Source: Oscillatoriales cyanobacterium M59_W2019_021 (GTDB lineage: Bacteria > Cyanobacteriota > Cyanobacteriia > Cyanobacteriales > Geitlerinemataceae). From it: a DNA stretch of 64,000 nucleotides. Made by a program: the position numbers and the translations under genes. Below the pieces are notes generated by a model. The model saw only the letters and a list, made by a program, of their open reading frames with translations. It was not told the origin of the DNA and did not search any database. Below, one piece after another: positions 56,872 through 64,000 of the stretch. Numbering within the stretch: position 1 is the first letter of the stretch; the number at the start of each line of letters is the position of its first letter. The stretch spans positions 1-64,000 of the forward strand of contig DVED01000156.1 in assembly GCA_015295945.1 (NCBI GenBank), in the 5' to 3' direction.

Positions 56872-58440
56872 ATGACCCATGACAAACGACCAATGACCAA
56901 CAACCAATCACCCATACTATCGATCGTGCTATCTTCCCTAAAAAACCGTAAAATTCCCCGCCGTATTCTGTGGTTTGAAAGAGTGATGGCGACGATCGCC
57001 TCTATCAATTTGGTATTGGTGTTTTTCGATCTGAGCTACGTTCCGTATCGCGATTTATACGTCCGCCGCTTTTGTTTTTTGGCGGCGTGTTTTCAATTTC
57101 CCGAAAGTTGGCATCAGTATTACGATAAAAAGAAGGGAATCGAACCCCACCGGGAAACTCAAAAATACTTGCAAACGGTCGATCGTCTAAAAGCACAAGT
57201 CGAAAAAACGGGCATCGATTCGCCCCAAGTCGAGCCAATTTTGATGGAACTGCGTCAGATGAGTACGCAGATGATTGATGAAAATCCGTTTGCGATCGCC
57301 AATAAAACGGGAACGCTGGAACGAATTAAAAATCGACTGCGCGATCGCATGGGAAATGAGTCTTCCAAGCAAGCCTTTAACCAGTTTTGGAGTCCTCAAT
57401 ATTTAACTCAAAATAATTGGCAGCGCGAGATTAATTTCTTCGATTATCAGATTAGACCTTATATCGAAAGCAACTACTTTAGAAAATATTCAGAAACTGG
57501 AGAGTTTGTCAATGAATTTTGGCAAATTGATATTATTTTTAATATTATTTTTTTTGTTGATTTTATCACGAGAACTCGATTGATTTCGCGTCGATTTATC
57601 GGGGTAAAGTGGATACCCGATGCCATGTTGTGGCGCTGGTATGATGTCTTTCTCATTTTACCATTTTCGCTGCCATTCCCGTTGATGAATCCATCTTGGG
57701 GTTTACTGCGAATTCTACCCGTATCGATTCGTTTGGGACAGGCTAATCTCGTCGATCTCAGCCCCATTTGGAGGCAAATCAATCGCAGCATTATTGCTAA
57801 TTTTGCCGGGGCTTTGACCGAAATTGTGATTATTAATACGATCGACCAGCTGCAAGTTGCCATCCGCAACGATTTGCCGAAATGGTTAGCCAATAGCGCG
57901 AACAAGCGGTATATTGACTTAAATGATGTTAACGAGTTAGAAGCCATTTCCAGTCGTATTGTCAAGCTGAGTATTTATCAAGTTTTACCCAAAATAAAAC
58001 CCGATATTGAAGAAGTTTTGCAATATTCGGTTAGAAAAGGTTTAGCTGCAATTCCGATGTATCGAGAATTAGATCGAATTCCGGGAGTAGGAAGTTTTTC
58101 TAAAAATTTAACAGAACAAATGGTCGATAACATTCTGAAAAATACCTATGACTTGCTGGCGGCGTCGATCGAAGATCCCCAAGGGGCGCAATTGACAAGT
58201 CAGTTAGTTCAAAGCTTCGGGGATGCCTTGATTGAGGAGATTCAAAAAGGCGTTAACCTCCAGGAACTTCAGATTTTGATGTGCGAATTTCTCGACGAAG
58301 TGAAAATTAACTACGTCAGACGATTGGAGGAAGGCGATATCGAGCAGTTAATTGCCGAAACCGAACAACTCCGCCAACGTCCGAAATCCACGACACCGAA
58401 ACCGAATCCCACCTCTACCAGCATTCAACGGCGATTGTAA
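56872..58440 (+). CDS. Conserved membrane protein of unknown function
   Basis: 522 residues from the first ATG. The first codons (MTHDKRPMTNNQ) overlap a window-wide ATGACC-type repeat, so the real start could be later, at 56893 or at the ATG before TIASINLVLVFF. Hydrophobic segments: about 42-60, a pair near 225-242 (IDIIFNIIFFVDFITRTRL) and 258-280 (WYDVFLILPFSLPFPL). The layout, a cytoplasmic N-terminus, a membrane part and a long helical C-terminal region (about 320-500), is reminiscent of ion-channel-like proteins, but no selectivity motif is seen. Unknown family. Confidence 0.65.
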   Translation: MTHDKRPMTNNQSPILSIVLSSLKNRKIPRRILWFERVMATIASINLVLVFFDLSYVPYRDLYVRRFCFLAACFQFPESWHQYYDKKKGIEPHRETQKYLQTVDRLKAQVEKTGIDSPQVEPILMELRQMSTQMIDENPFAIANKTGTLERIKNRLRDRMGNESSKQAFNQFWSPQYLTQNNWQREINFFDYQIRPYIESNYFRKYSETGEFVNEFWQIDIIFNIIFFVDFITRTRLISRRFIGVKWIPDAMLWRWYDVFLILPFSLPFPLMNPSWGLLRILPVSIRLGQANLVDLSPIWRQINRSIIANFAGALTEIVIINTIDQLQVAIRNDLPKWLANSANKRYIDLNDVNELEAISSRIVKLSIYQVLPKIKPDIEEVLQYSVRKGLAAIPMYRELDRIPGVGSFSKNLTEQMVDNILKNTYDLLAASIEDPQGAQLTSQLVQSFGDALIEEIQKGVNLQELQILMCEFLDEVKINYVRRLEEGDIEQLIAETEQLRQRPKSTTPKPNPTSTSIQRRL

Positions 58441-58500
58441 GAAGAGATAACATTAGAAGGTAGAAAACCCTAGAAAAAATAGAATTTTTTAAAGATTTTA

Positions 58501-58509
58501 TGGTATAAT
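58501..58509 (+). promoter_or_regulatory. Extended -10 promoter of the FMN reductase gene
   Basis: TGGTATAAT gives a perfect -10 TATAAT with the upstream TG of an extended -10, 65 bp ahead of the ATG at 58574. The -35 region is AT-rich without a good match, which is usual for extended -10 promoters. GAAGGAAACC at 58560-58569 is a good ribosome-binding site. Confidence 0.65.
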
Positions 58510-58573
58510 TTGAGATCTATGTTAAGTCTATAGGAGTGTCTCTTCGATTGCTACATTCATTGAAGGAAACCCT

Positions 58574-59161
58574 ATGTCTCAACCCATCAAAATTCTGGCT
58601 TTTGCAGGTAGCACCCGAATTGAATCTTTCAATAAAAAGCTGGTCAAAATTGCTGCCGAGGGCGCCAAAGCAGCGGGAGCAGAGGTTACCTACATCGATC
58701 TGCTTGATTACCCAATGCCTTTGTACAACCAAGATTTAGAAACCCAAGAAGGATTGCCCGATACCGTTTTCCAGTTTAAAGCACTGCTGAAAAGCCATCA
58801 GGGATTCCTGATTTCTTGTCCGGAGTACAATGGTTCTATTACTCCCCTGCTCAAAAATGCGATCGACTGGGCCTCGCGATCGCAACCCGGCGAACCTCCC
58901 CTAGCACTGACCTGTTTCCAAGGCAAAGTCGCGGCATTGCTGGCAACTTCACCCGGCGGATTGGGGGGGATGCGGGGTTTAGTTCACGTTCGCGCCATCC
59001 TCGAAGGCATCGGCGTGTTGGTCATTCCCGACCAGAAAGCGATTCCCGGCGCTATCCAAGCTTTTGACGAAGGAGGACAGTTGGTCGATGCCGGACAGAT
59101 GGCTGCCGTACACAGTATCGCTCAAAAGTTGGTACGGGTGACCACAAAACTGAACGGATAG
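58574..59161 (+). CDS. NAD(P)H-dependent FMN reductase
   Basis: 195 residues, flavodoxin-like fold. Visible: phosphate loop GSTRIESFNKKL (12-23) for FMN, SCPEYNGSITPLLKNAIDW (about 82-100) and LATSPGGLGGMRGL (about 120-133). It probably reduces FMN, quinones or metals such as chromate with NAD(P)H in the cytoplasm. Monocistronic with its own strong promoter. Redox or oxidative-stress function is inferred from the family. Confidence 0.88.
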   Translation: MSQPIKILAFAGSTRIESFNKKLVKIAAEGAKAAGAEVTYIDLLDYPMPLYNQDLETQEGLPDTVFQFKALLKSHQGFLISCPEYNGSITPLLKNAIDWASRSQPGEPPLALTCFQGKVAALLATSPGGLGGMRGLVHVRAILEGIGVLVIPDQKAIPGAIQAFDEGGQLVDAGQMAAVHSIAQKLVRVTTKLNG

Positions 59162-59202
59162 GCAACCCCATCTCTTCGCCAACGCCTGAAGTCTTTCCCC
59201 AC

Positions 59203-61467
59203 ATGACGGTTTCTATCTTTGGCATTCGACATCACGGTGTGGGTTCGGCACGGAGTTTAGTGCGATCGCTCCAACAGTTTCAACCGGATATTATCTTAAT
59301 CGAAGGTCCGCCGGATGCTAACGACATTTTACCGCTAGCGGCGCATCCGGAGATGAAACCGCCGATCGCCCTATTGGTTTACGTTCCCGGCGATAGCGCC
59401 TCCCTCGTCGATGCAGTGTACTATCCCTTCGCCGAATTTTCCCCGGAGTGGCAGGCGATGCGTTACGGGTTGGCGCGCCAGATTCCCGTGCGATTTGCCG
59501 ACTTACCCCAGGCGTATCGGTTGTGCCGGGAGGAGGAACTGGAAGGTACGGTAACCCCTTCCCCCCTACGCCGCGATCCTTTGGGAGAGTTGGCGGCGGC
59601 AGCGGGATATAGCGACGGCGAACGCTGGTGGGAACATATGGTGGAACAGCGGCGGGAGAGTGCGGATTTGTTCGCGGCGATTTTGGAGGCGATGGCGGCG
59701 TTGCGGCAGGCGTTGGCAGAGGAGGGGGAGGAAATTGACCCTCTCGACGCGCGACGGGAAGCGTATCTGCGGCAGAGTATCCGGCAGGCGCAGAAGGAAG
59801 GGTTCGATCGCATTGCGGTGGTTTGCGGTGCTTGGCACGCACCGGCACTGTCACAGATGCCGAGTGCCAGTCAGGATAAAGCGATTTTGGCGGGGTTGTC
59901 GAAAGTGCGGGTAAAGGCAACGTGGATACCGTGGACTTACGGCAGGTTGGCGGCGGGAAGCGGGTACGGTGCGGGGGTGGCATCGCCGGGATGGTATCGC
60001 CATTTGTGGGAAGGGGGAATGGGGAGATGGGGAGATGGGGATGGAATTGAGGGAAAAAATCCTCTAATCCATGAAGCTGATATTGCGATTCGCTGGATGT
60101 CGCGGGTGGCGCAGTTGTTGCGAGAGGAAGGGTGGGATGCGTCGTCGGCGCAGGTTATTGAAGCGGTGCGGTTGGCGGAGGCACTGGCGGCGTTGCGCGA
60201 TCGATCGTTGCCGGGATTGGAGGAACTCAACGAAGCTACGCAAACCGTGATGTGTTTCGGTTCCGATGTGCCGATGCGCCTGATTCGCGACCAATTGATA
60301 GTCGGCGATCGCCTGGGATCGGTTCCCGCATCGACTCCCAAAGTTCCCCTGGATGAGGATATCCAACGCTGGCAAAAACGGTTGCGCCTGAAACCGGAAC
60401 CGACGGAAAGGTTGGTAATGTTGGATTTGCGAAAGGAAAAGGATAAGGATCGATCGCACTTTTTGCATCGCTTGAGTTTGCTGGGAATTCCCTGGGGAAA
60501 ACGTCAACCCGTTCGCGGTTTGGGAACGTTTAAAGAAACGTGGCAATTGCGCTGGAAACCGGAATTTGCCGTGGCGATTTTGGAAGCAGCACCTTGGGGA
60601 AATACCCTCCTGGCGGCGGCAACGGCGTATACTCGGCATCGGGTGGAGGCGGCGTCGGCATTGCCGGATTTAACAGCATTGCTCGATCGATCGTTACTGG
60701 CAGAGTTACCCGATGCGATCGCACCTTTAATGGATCGCATCGACGAAATTGCCGCCTTAACGTCGGATGTGGCGCATTTGATGGCGGCGTTACCTCCCCT
60801 GGCAAACATTTTACGCTACGGCAACGTCCGGCAAACGGATACCACATCGGTTCGTCACGTCGTCGATGGGTTGGTGGTTCGCAGTTGTATCGGTTTTCCC
60901 CAAGTTTGTTATTTTGTGAATGAGGAAGTGGCGGCGGATCTGTTGGGGAAGATGGTGGCGTTCGATCGCGCATTGTCGTTATTGCAGAATCCCCAACACG
61001 GGGAAAGTTGGCAAGAAACCTTACACAAATTAGTGGAAACGCCTGGGATTAACGGGTTGCTAGCGGGTGGCAGTTGTCGGTTGTTGCTCGATCGTCAGTG
61101 CTTCGATCCGCCAGAAGCATCGCGACGTATGGGTTTGGCGTTATCCCTCGCCAGCGAACCCCTGGAAGCGGCAGCTTGGGTAGAAGGATTTTTGCAAGGA
61201 AGCGGGTTAATTTTGCTTCACGACGATCGCCTTTTTGGTGCGATCGATACTTGGGTCAGATCGATCGACGACGACACTTTCCTCACGGTTCTCCCCCTGT
61301 TAAGGCGTACTTTCGCCACCTTCCCCCCCGCCGAACGCCGCCAACTCGGAGAAAAAATTCGCCGGGGTGCGACAAAAGCGGTGAATTCTGAAGAGATGGA
61401 TTGGGAACGGGGGGAAAAGGTTTTGCCGATCGTTGCTCAGTTGTTGGGGTTAAAATTTGGGGGTTAG
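59203..61467 (+). CDS. DUF5682 family protein
   Basis: 754 residues. The N-terminal HHGVGSARSL, IEGPPDAND, ALLVYVPGD and AVVCGAWHAPAL segments are the DUF5682 pattern. From memory, family members usually sit beside MoxR-type AAA ATPase and von Willebrand A-domain genes in suspected chaperone or conflict systems. No such partner is in this window: upstream is the FMN reductase, downstream a TPR gene. Near residues 270-285 the sequence MGRWGDGDGIEG comes from short tandem DNA repeats (60013-60055) and may be an in-frame insertion. No signal peptide. Function unknown. Confidence 0.8.
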   Translation: MTVSIFGIRHHGVGSARSLVRSLQQFQPDIILIEGPPDANDILPLAAHPEMKPPIALLVYVPGDSASLVDAVYYPFAEFSPEWQAMRYGLARQIPVRFADLPQAYRLCREEELEGTVTPSPLRRDPLGELAAAAGYSDGERWWEHMVEQRRESADLFAAILEAMAALRQALAEEGEEIDPLDARREAYLRQSIRQAQKEGFDRIAVVCGAWHAPALSQMPSASQDKAILAGLSKVRVKATWIPWTYGRLAAGSGYGAGVASPGWYRHLWEGGMGRWGDGDGIEGKNPLIHEADIAIRWMSRVAQLLREEGWDASSAQVIEAVRLAEALAALRDRSLPGLEELNEATQTVMCFGSDVPMRLIRDQLIVGDRLGSVPASTPKVPLDEDIQRWQKRLRLKPEPTERLVMLDLRKEKDKDRSHFLHRLSLLGIPWGKRQPVRGLGTFKETWQLRWKPEFAVAILEAAPWGNTLLAAATAYTRHRVEAASALPDLTALLDRSLLAELPDAIAPLMDRIDEIAALTSDVAHLMAALPPLANILRYGNVRQTDTTSVRHVVDGLVVRSCIGFPQVCYFVNEEVAADLLGKMVAFDRALSLLQNPQHGESWQETLHKLVETPGINGLLAGGSCRLLLDRQCFDPPEASRRMGLALSLASEPLEAAAWVEGFLQGSGLILLHDDRLFGAIDTWVRSIDDDTFLTVLPLLRRTFATFPPAERRQLGEKIRRGATKAVNSEEMDWERGEKVLPIVAQLLGLKFGG
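60013..60055. repeat. G-rich tandem repeat within the DUF5682 gene
   Basis: GGGGAGATGGGGAGATGGGG is a short tandem of GGGGAGAT embedded in the coding frame. It translates to GRWGDGDG, which is unlike the rest of the protein. Confidence 0.55.
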
Positions 61468-61478
61468 ACATCTCCCAA

Positions 61479-62057
61479 TTAGTCGAGTTGCTGAAGTCTT
61501 TCGATTGTATTGATTACACCTTGTACCCCATCCTCGTTTCCTTGTTGCTCAAACAAATTTGCTGCTTGTTGCAGATCGGATTGACCTCCAGATTTATCTC
61601 CCGAATTCCAACGAGTAATCCCTCGATTATTATAAGCTGGTGCAAAGTTAGGATTGAGACGAATCGCTTCGGTATAATCAGCGATTGCTCCCTCTATATC
61701 TCCTAAATTGTCGCGAATATTACCTCGAGAAAGATAAATTACTGCAAAGTTAGGAGCGAGACGAATGGCTTCAGTGTAATCGGCAAGTGCACCTTGAAAA
61801 TCTCCTGAATTTTCAAGAGACATTCCTCGATAAAGATAAATTTCTAGCCTGTTAGGCTCGAGGCGAATCGCTTCATTAAAATCGGCGATCGCTCCCTCTA
61901 AATCTCCTGCATCGAATTTTTCTAATCCTCGGTTAAAAAAATCTTCAGCACTAACTTGCGCGATGAACACTTGCGGAGTGCGTGCGGATGTCGGTAAAGC
62001 GATACCACTCCACAGAGAAAGGAATCCGAATAGGGCGATCGATCGGATGGGATTCAT
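61479..62057 (-). CDS. Secreted tetratricopeptide-repeat protein
   Basis: 192 residues. A signal peptide (FLSLWSGIALPTSA) precedes four 34-residue TPR units, starting AEDFFNRGLEKF, RLEIYLYRGMSLENSG, FAVIYLSRGNIRDNLG and FAPAYNNRGITRWNSG, the first three with AIADxxEAIRLxPN-type second halves. TPR proteins mediate protein contacts. Here the signal peptide places it in the periplasm or outside. Convergent with the DUF5682 gene, 11 bp apart. A hairpin with arms GCAGAA/TTCTGC lies at about 62106-62124 upstream. Partner unknown. Confidence 0.85.
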   Translation of the reverse strand: MNPIRSIALFGFLSLWSGIALPTSARTPQVFIAQVSAEDFFNRGLEKFDAGDLEGAIADFNEAIRLEPNRLEIYLYRGMSLENSGDFQGALADYTEAIRLAPNFAVIYLSRGNIRDNLGDIEGAIADYTEAIRLNPNFAPAYNNRGITRWNSGDKSGGQSDLQQAANLFEQQGNEDGVQGVINTIERLQQLD

Positions 62058-62292
62058 GATATACCTTGCTAAAGCTTAGATAGGTTATATCAGGGTATCG
62101 TTTGGGCAGAACCCCGATTTCTGCATTTGTGATATTTCTTTACAATTTCTCGAGTTAGGGGGTGGTTGTCCGTTCGATCGATCCTCGAATCGAGTTTTTG
62201 AATGCGTTGGGTCTCGTCACCTCGACCCCACCTACGGCTTAGACGTTTTGTACGAAAAGCCAGTCTTCAAGGGAGTTTTCGGGGATTTCCAG

Positions 62293-62745
62293 TCATCGCT
62301 TCACCCCCTCGGGAATCTCCACAACCCGATAGCGGTCTTTGTCCGTTGCTGTCGCCTTCCACTCCTCGAACGCCTCGACATCGCCCCCGAAAGATTCCAC
62401 CGAGACGATCGACTTACCTTGAGGAACCCAGACAGGCTCGACGGGACTGTACTTGCACCAACAGATGACCACTTCGGTGAATTCTTGACCGACTGGCAAA
62501 TCCGGCAGGTAGGATTCGACGCGATCGACCACCCAATCGCCCCACCGGGAATAATGCGTGCCATCCTCATCCTTTTTGCCCTCAGTCAGTCGTTCCCCCA
62601 CTTCGGGGATGGGTCTACCGGACGAATCGAAATGCTCTTGCAGGATGCCCGTCAGGGAGCGCGAACCGGAAAACGTCCGCCATCCTTTGTCTTCACTCCA
62701 GTGAGCGCGGTAAATGATGTATTTGTGAGTTTTGGGTTTAGTCAT
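62293..62745 (-). CDS. Hypothetical protein, 150 residues, coupled to a small upstream gene
   Basis: Chosen start is ATG 62745, which overlaps the stop of the upstream small gene (ATG ACTAA), implying translational coupling; a longer frame to 62781 is possible. Tryptophan-rich N-terminus (YRAHWSEDKGWRTF) and a beta-rich core (DWVVDRVESYLPDLPVGQEF, VVICWCKYSPVEPVWVPQGK). No signal peptide. Not recognised; possibly phage- or mobile-element-derived, but only the small size suggests it. Confidence 0.6.
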   Translation of the reverse strand: MTKPKTHKYIIYRAHWSEDKGWRTFSGSRSLTGILQEHFDSSGRPIPEVGERLTEGKKDEDGTHYSRWGDWVVDRVESYLPDLPVGQEFTEVVICWCKYSPVEPVWVPQGKSIVSVESFGGDVEAFEEWKATATDKDRYRVVEIPEGVKR

Positions 62746-62944
62746 TGTCGGTTTTCTCCATGTAATCCGGGAAAGGGGCATCGCCGTAGAACACGCAATC
62801 GACTTTCAGGATGGGAGCATCCGGGTATTCGTCGATTCGCTTCAATCTCCATCCATACTTGCGTTCCATCTTGTAGCAACTCTCGCGATCGGCGGCGGAA
62901 TGGATAGTTTCGTCGTCGTTGGGGAGAGGGAGAGGGTTAGTCAT
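62738..62944 (-). CDS. Small hypothetical protein, 68 residues
   Basis: Start ATG 62944 is preferred over GTG 62950 because of the strong GGGAGGAGGG Shine-Dalgarno just ahead (complement of about 62950-62960). Sequence: polar, with ESCYKMERKYGWRLKRIDEY and a C-terminal VFYGDAPFPDYMEKTDND. It overlaps the downstream gene by eight bases. No family known. Confidence 0.55.
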   Translation of the reverse strand: MTNPLPLPNDDETIHSAADRESCYKMERKYGWRLKRIDEYPDAPILKVDCVFYGDAPFPDYMEKTDND

Positions 62945-63026
62945 CGCCACCCTCCTCCCGAAATTGCCCGAAATTGATTGACGATTGCCTCGGCTTTGGA
63001 TTCGATTCCCATTACTCTCAAATGTG

Positions 63027-63263
63027 TCAGGAGTAGCTGATTAAGCGCTGATGTAACATGGAAGAATTTTCATTCAGAACTTGCATCAAAATTGTACCCG
63101 CACCGAAAGAATTGTAAGGAGTAGATAGATAATATACCTTAAAAGGTTTTAGAGGGGCAATATCTTCTTGCAGATCAAACTCTTCGGCTAAAAGGCGAAA
63201 TAGCTGAAGTCGATCTGGTAGAGAAAGTTTCCGGATAGCTGGAAGGAGTTCTGTTAGGGTCAT
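63027..63263 (-). CDS. Small conserved cyanobacterial protein, 78 residues
   Basis: From ATG 63263: MTLTELLPAIRKLSLPDRLQ... The N-terminal helix (ELLPAIRKLSLPDRLQLFRLLAEEF) followed by a short aromatic-rich segment is a pattern I have seen in small cyanobacterial proteins of unknown function, sometimes next to toxin-like genes. No toxin partner is visible here. An in-frame upstream ATG (63296) exists but gives an unlikely N-terminus. Confidence 0.55.
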   Translation of the reverse strand: MTLTELLPAIRKLSLPDRLQLFRLLAEEFDLQEDIAPLKPFKVYYLSTPYNSFGAGTILMQVLNENSSMLHQRLISYS

Positions 63264-63486
63264 GGTTATGGAAATCGGTGTCTTAGCGATCGGCAATTCT
63301 GCTTGTATTGTAGCGCAGGAACGTCGATTGAGAAGTTAACAGATCGATCTCTGCCACCAATTGATTGTGAAAATCCGACCAATATTCAGATTGTTCGAGA
63401 TTGAGATTCATTCCCGGAAATGGATTAGACATGACGGACTCTTCTAATCTCTAATATATGACCAACAACTAATTACCCATTACCCA

Positions 63487-64000
63487 TTAAACAGGCTGCT
63501 GACCGTAAAAAGGTTTTGCTTCCGACCAATGAGGTTTCTTTCCCTGTTTCCAATCTAAATATGCCAACTCAAACACACTTATAACATATTTTCCTAAGTC
63601 ACTCTCTGCCCGAATTAAATGGTAAGTATTTTCCCGAGAATCCAAAGTTTGTTGCCAAGATTCCGGCGTTTGAACGGCATCAGTTTGAACGACAATCGCC
63701 CCTCCATCCGACGGTGAAATGCGATAAATTGCGGTAAATAATTTACCCTGTGCTGCCGACATTTGCACGGCAATATCCCGGCTATTTTCTACATTTTCGG
63801 CTGCCTCAAAATGGGCGATCGCCGCTAACGTGGAAATGGCAAACACTGGAATATCTAATTGGGCCCCCAACGTCCGTGCCGTCACCATTCCCAAACGGGT
63901 GCTGGTAAAACTTCCCGGACCCTTGGCAACGGCAATAAACCCTAAATCCGACCAGGTTTGCGGTGGGAGAAATTCAACGAGATAGGAATGCAAATGGGTA
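63487..64000 (-). CDS. tsaB: tRNA N6-threonylcarbamoyladenosine synthesis protein TsaB, 5' end outside window
   Basis: The last 168 residues seen. GPGSFTSTRLGMVTARTLGA matches the conserved TsaB motif (usually GPGSFTGLRIG...), and the frame is open through the window edge, so the N-terminus (nucleotide-binding start) lies beyond 64000. TsaB works with TsaD and TsaE to make t6A37 in tRNAs that read ANN codons. The C-terminal segment ends KGKKPHWSEAKPFYGQQPV, close to the family pattern. Upstream context unknown. Confidence 0.88.
   Translation of the reverse strand, partial: THLHSYLVEFLPPQTWSDLGFIAVAKGPGSFTSTRLGMVTARTLGAQLDIPVFAISTLAAIAHFEAAENVENSRDIAVQMSAAQGKLFTAIYRISPSDGGAIVVQTDAVQTPESWQQTLDSRENTYHLIRAESDLGKYVISVFELAYLDWKQGKKPHWSEAKPFYGQQPV

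Noticed and set aside
59318-59983. 221-codon minus-strand frame opposite the DUF5682 gene
   Set aside because: Pro/Arg-rich translation typical of the complement of a GC-rich gene; no start signal.

Overview
The window reads as the chromosome of a filamentous, Oscillatoriales-like cyanobacterium. The evidence is the very high density of HIP1-type GCGATCGC/CGATCG words on both strands and in genes, a cyanobacterial gene set (LL-diaminopimelate aminotransferase, Amt with a long N-terminal leader, imelysin IrpA with a di-haem partner, a phytochrome-family GAF, Uma2 nuclease, YtxH/DUF948 pair), and gene ends peppered with short tandem heptamers and palindromic repeats. No tRNA, rRNA or CRISPR array was found. 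The species is not assigned.

Layout. Positions 1-99 hold the last 18 codons and right end of an IS200/IS605 TnpB element, followed by ligA (GTG start, minus). From 2.4 to 14.2 kb there is an unknown helical protein, a membrane desaturase carrying an in-frame repeat insertion, a glycosyltransferase, dapL, a small membrane protein, the ammonium transporter with a candidate NtcA site, purE, divergent nagA, and a CysQ-type phosphatase. This stretch also carries most of the repeat families.

From 14.6 to 34.3 kb lies a surface-glycan region interrupted by a P-loop kinase, mutS and a small conserved gene. A ~1887-residue fusion joins a GNT-I-like glycosyltransferase, a methyltransferase, GT4 and SPINDLY-like domains and three copies of a helical module. 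A 1656-residue fusion joins a sulfotransferase, GT2, a strict 14-residue-repeat coiled coil, two further GT2 domains and a methyltransferase. Next come a methyltransferase, Wzt with an extended C-terminal domain, Wzm, and a divergent methyltransferase. The two carriers of an identical 'FWKLRT' tail are the coiled-coil fusion and the divergent methyltransferase. Together this looks like synthesis, sulfation/methylation, length control and ABC export of a polysaccharide. The coiled coil as a length ruler is an inference by analogy with WbdD.

From 34.4 to 48.8 kb: a stand-alone fatty acyl-AMP ligase, a pilin-like lipoprotein, a secreted collagen-like glycine-rich protein, a small GAF protein with both cysteines of DXCF cyanobacteriochromes, a TRAP permease pair (DctQM) without a visible DctP, a secreted 11-residue-repeat protein, a GPH-family symporter, a Uma2 gene broken at a nine-base homopolymer, the imelysin/di-haem iron-uptake pair, and an unknown protein.

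From 49.1 to 64 kb: asnS, an ABM monooxygenase (TTG start), a Ser/Thr kinase with a PEPT linker, an orphan LolD/MacB/DevA-like ATPase with an altered Q-loop, a 2OG-Fe(II) dioxygenase, YtxH and DUF948 proteins, an unknown membrane protein, an FMN reductase behind an extended -10 promoter, a DUF5682 protein with a repeat-derived in-frame insertion, a TPR protein, three small hypotheticals, and tsaB running off the right edge.
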